The translations under genes and the position numbers were made by a program. The notes beneath the pieces are model-generated. The model did no database searches. It was not told the DNA's origin and saw only the letters and a program-made list of their open reading frames with translations. A DNA stretch of 30,948 nt from JAYRSJ01 sp041920215 (lineage in GTDB: Bacteria; Pseudomonadota; Gammaproteobacteria; Burkholderiales; Burkholderiaceae_C): positions 1 to 30,948 of the forward strand of contig JAYRSJ010000035.1 in the NCBI GenBank assembly GCA_041920215.1. Direction: 5' to 3'. Shown piece by piece: positions 26,692-30,948 of the stretch (positions within the stretch are counted from its first letter, which is position 1; each line of letters begins with the position of its first letter).

Positions 26692-27213
26692 ATGATGATT
26701 TCTTCCCCCTGTGTTGTCTCCCTGAGCTGGAGACTTGAGGACGCTCAAGGTCAGCTGATCGACGAGCTGGCCGAACCGACGGAGTTCTTCTACGGCGGCG
26801 ACGATCTGTTCGCCAAGGTCGAGCAGGCCCTGCTGGGCCAGGAGACCGGCTTCGAAACCAGCCTGGCGCTGCAGCCCGACGAGGCCTTCGGCGACTACGA
26901 CTCCGGCCTGGTCTGCTTCGAAAGCCGCGCCATCCTGCCCGAGAACGTCAGCGAGGGCATGCAGTTCGAGGGCCTGCCGGAAGGGGCGGTCAGCGAGGAC
27001 ATGCCTGCCGACGTGGTCTACACCGTCACCGAGGTCTATCCCGAGCATGTGGTGCTGGACGGCAACCATCCGCTGGCCGGCATCGGGCTGCGCATGCACC
27101 TGAAGGTGCGCGATGTGCGCGAAGCCAGCGAGCAGGAGATCCAGGTCGGCAGCGTCGGCGAGACGGTGTTCAGCGTCGCCACCGGCGCGCCGCCCGACGA
27201 GCCGCTGCACTAA
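26692..27213 (+). CDS. FKBP-type peptidyl-prolyl isomerase, SlyD-like
   Basis: A 173-aa prolyl isomerase/chaperone. The FKBP domain (SLSWRLEDAQGQLIDELAEPTEFFYGGDDLFAKVEQALLG) is interrupted by an insert-in-flap chaperone domain containing LQPDEAFGDYDSGLV, and returns with HPLAGIGLRMHLKVRDVREA. This is the SlyD/SlpA layout. The C-terminal His/Cys-rich metal-binding tail of E. coli SlyD is absent; the protein ends GAPPDEPLH. It therefore probably does not deliver nickel, and acts in folding. No Shine-Dalgarno is visible before the ATG at 26692. It is convergent with dut. Confidence 0.85.
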   Translation: MMISSPCVVSLSWRLEDAQGQLIDELAEPTEFFYGGDDLFAKVEQALLGQETGFETSLALQPDEAFGDYDSGLVCFESRAILPENVSEGMQFEGLPEGAVSEDMPADVVYTVTEVYPEHVVLDGNHPLAGIGLRMHLKVRDVREASEQEIQVGSVGETVFSVATGAPPDEPLH

Positions 27214-27234
27214 AGCGGCGGCGGCCCGCGGGTC

Positions 27235-27256
27235 GCGCCAGCTCAGCCCCTGGCGC
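27235..27256. terminator. Weak bidirectional hairpin between slyD-like gene and dut
   Basis: GCGCCAG (27235-27241) pairs with CTGGCGC (27250-27256), loop 8 bases. It lies exactly between the convergent stop codons but has no T run, so terminator function is uncertain. Confidence 0.4.
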
Positions 27257-27706
27257 TCAGCCTATCCCGGTCGAGCCGAAACCGCCCGCACCGCGGGCGC
27301 TGTCCTCGAAGCTGTCCACCCGGCGGAAGCTGGCCTGCACCACCGGCACCAGCACCAGCTGGGCAATGCGCTCCATGGGCTGGATGGTGAAGCTGGTGCT
27401 GCCGCGGTTCCAGCAGCTGACCATCAGCTGGCCCTGGTAATCGCTGTCGATCAGGCCGACCAGATTGCCCAGCACGATGCCATGCTTGTGGCCCAGGCCT
27501 GAGCGCGGCAGGATCAGCGCCGCCAGGCCGGGGTCGGCAATATGGATGGCCAGGCCGGTGGGAATCAGCGCGGTCTGCCCGGGTTCCAGCGTCAGCGCCG
27601 CGTCCAGGCAGGCGCGCAGATCCAGACCGGCCGAACCGGGTGTGGCATAACTTGGCAGCTGCTCGGCCATGCGGGCATCGAGCACTTTCAGATCAACAGC
27701 GGTCAT
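27257..27706 (-). CDS. dut: Deoxyuridine 5'-triphosphate nucleotidohydrolase (dUTPase)
   Basis: Hydrolyses dUTP to dUMP, keeping uracil out of DNA and feeding dTMP synthesis. The 149-aa protein shows all five trimeric dUTPase motifs in order: GSAGLDLRA, PRSGLGHKHG, GLIDSDYQGQLMVSCWNRG, RIAQLVLVPV and the C-terminal RGAGGFGSTG. Its start overlaps the coaBC stop (ATGA, 27703-27706). The coaBC-dut order is common in proteobacteria. Confidence 0.96.
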   Translation of the reverse strand: MTAVDLKVLDARMAEQLPSYATPGSAGLDLRACLDAALTLEPGQTALIPTGLAIHIADPGLAALILPRSGLGHKHGIVLGNLVGLIDSDYQGQLMVSCWNRGSTSFTIQPMERIAQLVLVPVVQASFRRVDSFEDSARGAGGFGSTGIG

Positions 27707-28926
27707 AGGGCGGCGGACAGTCTCTCGGCGATCTCGCGCACCAGTTCGCGCGCGAGGCTCAGCTTGTCATTGGTGGGCAGGGCCCGCTCGCCGGCGGCAT
27801 CGACCAGCAGCAGGGTGTTGTCATCGCGGCCGAAGGTGGCCGGCCCCAGATTGCCGACGATCAGCGGCACCCGCTTGCGCTCCAGCTTCTCGCGCGCGTG
27901 ACGGGCCAGGTCCTGGCTCTCGGCGGCAAAGCCCACGCAGAAGGGCTTGTCGGGCAGGGCTGCCACCGCGGCCAGGATATCGGGATTCTCGCTCAGCTCG
28001 AAAACCGGCGCGGTCTTGGCCTCACCGTCCTTTTTCTTGATCTTGTGCGCATTGAACTGAGCCGGCCGCCAGTCGGCCACCGCAGCGGTGGCGACGAACA
28101 CCTCATGGGCCGCGGCACGCGCCAGCACCGCCTCATGCATCTGCAGCGCGGTCTGCACATCGATGCGCTGCACGCCGGCCGGCGTGGGCAGGTGGACCGG
28201 ACCGGCCACCAGGGTCACCTGCGCCCCCGCCTCGGCCGCGGCACGGGCGATCGCAAAACCCATCTTGCCGCTGGACAGATTGGTGATGCCACGCACCGGG
28301 TCTATCGGCTCGAAGGTCGGACCGGCGGTGATCAGCACACGCTTGCCGGCCAGCCGCTTGGGCTGGAAGAAGGCGATCAGCGCGTCCAGCAGCTGTTGCG
28401 GCTCCAGCATGCGGCCGTCGCCGGTCTCGCCGCAGGCCTGTTCGCCCCTGCCCGGGCCGAGCAGCTGGGCGCCATCGGCCTGAACCTGGGCCATATTGCG
28501 TTGCGTGGCCGGGTGCGACCACATCTCCCGGTTCATCGCCGGGGCCAGCAGCAGCGGGCAGCGTTCCATCGGTCGCGCCAGCGCGCTCAGGCTCAGCAGC
28601 TCGTCCGCCCTGCCCTGCGCCAGCTTGGCGATAAAGTCGGCGCTGGCCGGTGCCACCAGCATCACATCGGCCGTCCGCGTGGCGTTGATGTGCGCCATAT
28701 TGTTGGGCTCGCGGGCGTCCCACTGGCTCAGCAGCACCGGCCGGTTGGACAGGGCCTGCATCGTCACCGGCGTGATGAACTGCGTCGCCGCCTCGCTCAT
28801 CATCACCTGCACCGTGGCACCGGACTTGACCAAGAGGCGCGTCAGCTCGGCGACCTTGTAGCAGGCGATACCGCCGGAAAGGCCCAGCAGCACCTGCTTG
28901 CCGGCCAGTTGTGTGGATTCGCTCAT
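27703..28926 (-). CDS. coaBC: Bifunctional phosphopantothenoylcysteine decarboxylase / phosphopantothenate-cysteine ligase
   Basis: Carries out two consecutive steps of coenzyme A synthesis: joining cysteine to phosphopantothenate (C-terminal CoaB) and decarboxylating the product with FMN (N-terminal CoaC). In this 407-aa fusion, the CoaC part has LLGLSGGIACYKVAEL, MAHINATRTADVMLVAPASADF with the catalytic-type histidine, PAMNREMWSHPATQRN and the cysteine loop GEQACGETGDGRM. The CoaB part has LITAGPTFEPIDPVRGITN, SSGKMGFAIARAA, and KIKKKDGEAKTAPVFEL with the catalytic lysine. A TAGAGT hexamer ends 8 bases before the ATG. It is followed with overlap by dut, and trmB lies 26 bases upstream. Confidence 0.95.
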   Translation of the reverse strand: MSESTQLAGKQVLLGLSGGIACYKVAELTRLLVKSGATVQVMMSEAATQFITPVTMQALSNRPVLLSQWDAREPNNMAHINATRTADVMLVAPASADFIAKLAQGRADELLSLSALARPMERCPLLLAPAMNREMWSHPATQRNMAQVQADGAQLLGPGRGEQACGETGDGRMLEPQQLLDALIAFFQPKRLAGKRVLITAGPTFEPIDPVRGITNLSSGKMGFAIARAAAEAGAQVTLVAGPVHLPTPAGVQRIDVQTALQMHEAVLARAAAHEVFVATAAVADWRPAQFNAHKIKKKDGEAKTAPVFELSENPDILAAVAALPDKPFCVGFAAESQDLARHAREKLERKRVPLIVGNLGPATFGRDDNTLLLVDAAGERALPTNDKLSLARELVREIAERLSAAL

Positions 28927-28934
28927 GGAGCGCG

Positions 28935-28940
28935 ACTCTA
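28935..28940 (-). promoter_or_regulatory. Putative -10 box for coaBC-dut
   Basis: The minus strand reads TAGAGT, then CGCGCTCC, then the coaBC ATG. A -35 candidate TAGACG lies 16 bases further upstream (28957-28962) inside the trmB end. This is the best -10/-35 pair among the leaderless-type candidates in the window. Confidence 0.45.
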
Positions 28941-28952
28941 TCAGCGCGGGCT

Positions 28953-29675
28953 TCAGCGTCTACGGAATACCAGATCCCAGACCCCGTGGCCCAGCTTCAG
29001 GCCACGATGCTCGAACTTGGTCAGCGGCCGGTAGGCCGGCTTCTCGGCATAGCCGGCGGCGGTGTTCTCCAACGCCGGCTCGGCACTCAGCACCTCCAGC
29101 ATCTGCTGGGCATAAGGCTCCCAGTCGGTGGCGCAGTGCAGATAGCCACCGGGCCTGATGTGCCTGACCAGCTTGGCGACGAAGGCGGGCTGGATCAGCC
29201 GGCGCTTGTTGTGCTTCTTCTTGTGCCAGGGATCGGGAAAGTAGATATGCACGCCGGCCAGCGAGTCGGGCGCGATCATCTGCTCCAGCACCTCCACCGC
29301 GTCGTGCTGGAAGATGCGGATATTCGCGATCTGCTGCTCGTCGATCAGCTTCAGCAGCGCGCCAACGCCCGGCTCGTGGACCTCACAGCCGATGAAGTCG
29401 TGGTCTGGCAGGGCCCGGGCGATCTGCGCGGTGGCAGCGCCCATACCGAAACCGATCTCCAGCACCAGGGGCGCCGCCCGGCCGAACACGGCGGCGGGAT
29501 CCAGCGTCTTGCCCGCTTCAAAGGGCAGCACGTAGCGTGGCCCCAGCTCGGCCAGGGCCTTGATCTGGCCGCTGCCCATGCGGCCGGCACGCACGACAAA
29601 GCTCTTGATCGAGCGGCGCGGCGCGCCAGCGGCGCTCTTCGGGTTCTCTTCGGGGAGATCGGGCAGGTCAGACAT
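28953..29675 (-). CDS. trmB: tRNA (guanine-N7-)-methyltransferase
   Basis: Methylates N7 of G46 in the variable loop of many tRNAs using SAM. The 240-aa protein has RSIKSFVVRAGRMGSGQ (typical N-terminal part), SAM motif LVLEIGFGMGAATAQIA, GCEVHEPGVGALL, and the hallmark IYFPDPWHKKKHNKRRL. It ends with CATDWEPYAQQMLEVL and FEHRGLKLGHGVWDL. The ATG at 29675 (MSDLPDL) is chosen; a longer frame to 29765 would run into deoA. It lies between deoA (50 bases upstream) and coaBC (26 bases downstream), so it may be in one transcript with deoA. Confidence 0.95.
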   Translation of the reverse strand: MSDLPDLPEENPKSAAGAPRRSIKSFVVRAGRMGSGQIKALAELGPRYVLPFEAGKTLDPAAVFGRAAPLVLEIGFGMGAATAQIARALPDHDFIGCEVHEPGVGALLKLIDEQQIANIRIFQHDAVEVLEQMIAPDSLAGVHIYFPDPWHKKKHNKRRLIQPAFVAKLVRHIRPGGYLHCATDWEPYAQQMLEVLSAEPALENTAAGYAEKPAYRPLTKFEHRGLKLGHGVWDLVFRRR

Positions 29676-29725
29676 AGGCGGGACGGGGCTCGGGTTTCGC
29701 GCGAGGCGAGGAAGGGGCCGGCAGT

Positions 29726-30948
29726 CTAGCCGACCCGCGCCGCCACCAGTGCCGCCGGCTGCCATGGCGCGGCGCTATCGCCGAGCGTGCAGAGCTGCTG
29801 CAGCGCCTGTACCGCGCGCTGGGCCTGGGTCGCATCGGCGGCATGGACGATGGCCAGCGGCTCGCCCGCCTGCAGTTCGTCGCCCAGCTGACGCATGCCG
29901 GACAGCCCCACCCGCATATCAATGGCGTCGCCGGCCTGGCGACGGCCACCGCCGAGCTCGACGATCAGCAGGCCGATCTCGCGGGTGCGCATGGCGGTCA
30001 GGCGGCCAGCGCGCGGGGCGGGCACGGCCAGCTGCACCGGCGCCGTCGGCAGATAGGCCGCCGGCCGCTCCAGCAGATCGGCCGGTCCACCCAGGGCCGC
30101 CACCATCTGGGCAAACTTCTCGGCCGCAGCGCCGCTGTCCAGCGCCTGCTGCAGACGCGCGCGTGCCGACGCCTCATCGGCCGCCAGGCCACCGATCAAG
30201 AGCATCTCGGCACACAGGGCCAGCGTCACCTCGTGCAGCCTAGCCTCGCGCCGCTCGCCCTTCAGATAGGCGATCGTCTCCTGGATCTCCAGCGCATTGC
30301 CGACCTCATGACCCAGCACCTGGTTCATATCGGTGATCAGGGCCCGGGTCTTCATGCCAGCCCCCGCAGCCACCGCGACGATGCTCTCGGCCAGGGCCTG
30401 GGCCATGGCCGGCGAATCGGCAAAGGCGCCATTGCCCCATTTCACATCCATCGCCAGGCCCTGCAGGCCGGCCGCCAGCTTCTTGGACAGGATGGAGGCG
30501 GTAATCAGCGGCACGCTCTCGACCGTGGCCGTGACGTCGCGGGTGGCATAGAAGCGCTTGTCGGCCGGGGCCAGATCGCCGGTCTGGCCGATGATGGCGC
30601 AGCCCAGGGAGCGCACGATGCGGTCGAACTCGGCCGGGGCCGGCACCGTGCTGTAGCCGGGGATGGCTTCCAGCTTGTCCACCGTGCCGCCGGTATGGCC
30701 CAGGCCACGGCCGGCGATCATCGGCACATAGCCGCCGCAGGCCGCCACCATGGGCGCCAGCATCAGGCTGACCTTGTCGCCGACGCCACCGCTGGAGTGC
30801 TTGTCCAGCACCGGGCCGGGCATGTCCGGCCAGGCCATGACCCGGCCCGAGTGCATCATCGCGCGCGTCAGCGCCACGCATTCCTCGCGGCCCATGCCGC
30901 GCAGAAAGACGGCCATGCCCAGAGCCGCCACCTGGCCCTCACTCCAGC
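29726..30948 (-). CDS. deoA: Thymidine phosphorylase (N-terminal end cut by the window edge)
   Basis: Splits thymidine or deoxyuridine with phosphate into base and deoxyribose 1-phosphate, in pyrimidine salvage. The frame runs open to the end of the window (last full codon at 30944-30946) and reads WSEGQVAALGMAVFLRGM at its visible start, matching DeoA after about 30 residues, so the true start lies outside. Visible blocks are VLDKHSSGGVGDKVSLMLAP (phosphate-binding glycine loop), GRGLGHTGGTVDKLEAIPG, ADKRFYATRDVTATVESVPLI, SILSKKLAAGL and VIVELGGGRRQAGD-like ELGGGRRQAGDAID near the end. 406 residues are visible. It is adjacent to trmB, with a 50-base gap. Confidence 0.94.
   Translation of the reverse strand, partial: WSEGQVAALGMAVFLRGMGREECVALTRAMMHSGRVMAWPDMPGPVLDKHSSGGVGDKVSLMLAPMVAACGGYVPMIAGRGLGHTGGTVDKLEAIPGYSTVPAPAEFDRIVRSLGCAIIGQTGDLAPADKRFYATRDVTATVESVPLITASILSKKLAAGLQGLAMDVKWGNGAFADSPAMAQALAESIVAVAAGAGMKTRALITDMNQVLGHEVGNALEIQETIAYLKGERREARLHEVTLALCAEMLLIGGLAADEASARARLQQALDSGAAAEKFAQMVAALGGPADLLERPAAYLPTAPVQLAVPAPRAGRLTAMRTREIGLLIVELGGGRRQAGDAIDMRVGLSGMRQLGDELQAGEPLAIVHAADATQAQRAVQALQQLCTLGDSAAPWQPAALVAARVG

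Overview
The window is a gene-dense, very GC-rich stretch of bacterial chromosome. No insertion sequences, phage genes, tRNA, rRNA or CRISPR repeats were seen, and no gap exceeds about 200 bases. The content (MnmC, CoaBC, BamC next to DapA, RoxA-type oxygenase, Topo IV genes, a PEP-CTERM protein) and the third-position G/C codon use point to a Burkholderiales betaproteobacterium. The Roseateles/Pelomonas/Rubrivivax side of the order is likely, but that placement is inferred from gene content and not tested.

Layout. 2-6072 (+): the end of an RhlE-type RNA helicase, a terminator, then a beta-CASP metallo-beta-lactamase nuclease, an MgtC/DUF4010 membrane protein and mnmC, tightly packed. 6062-10006 (-): rpiA (tail-to-tail overlap with mnmC), an exported carotenoid oxygenase with a small secreted DUF2141 protein, and aroG (DAHP synthase), which is divergent from pyrD (10098-11138, +). 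11139-12000: strong hairpins, a PEP-CTERM surface protein (-) and its long structured leader. 12001-18013 (-): a four-gene unit parE - acetylpolyamine amidohydrolase - GNAT acetyltransferase - parC, in which both topoisomerase IV subunits enclose a deacetylase/acetyltransferase pair. 18101-24538 (+): an exported amidohydrolase, an MFS transporter with a translationally coupled 45-aa membrane peptide and a methyltransferase, then dapA - bamC - MBL hydrolase. 24633-26645 (-): a small Ala/Pro-rich lipoprotein, then roxA with a coupled 161-aa unknown. 26692-27213 (+): a SlyD-like FKBP. 27257-30948 (-): deoA (cut by the window edge), trmB, coaBC and dut.

Most genes are housekeeping: tRNA modification (mnmC, trmB), cofactor and nucleotide metabolism (coaBC, dut, deoA, pyrD, rpiA), amino-acid synthesis (aroG, dapA), outer-membrane assembly (bamC) and chromosome decatenation (parC/parE). 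The two most interesting signals are the acetyl-transfer genes inside the topoisomerase IV operon and a recurring promoter signature. In the latter, a -10-like hexamer is followed by a CG-rich CGCGCC-like stretch and then directly by ATG, suggesting leaderless mRNAs for at least seven genes here.
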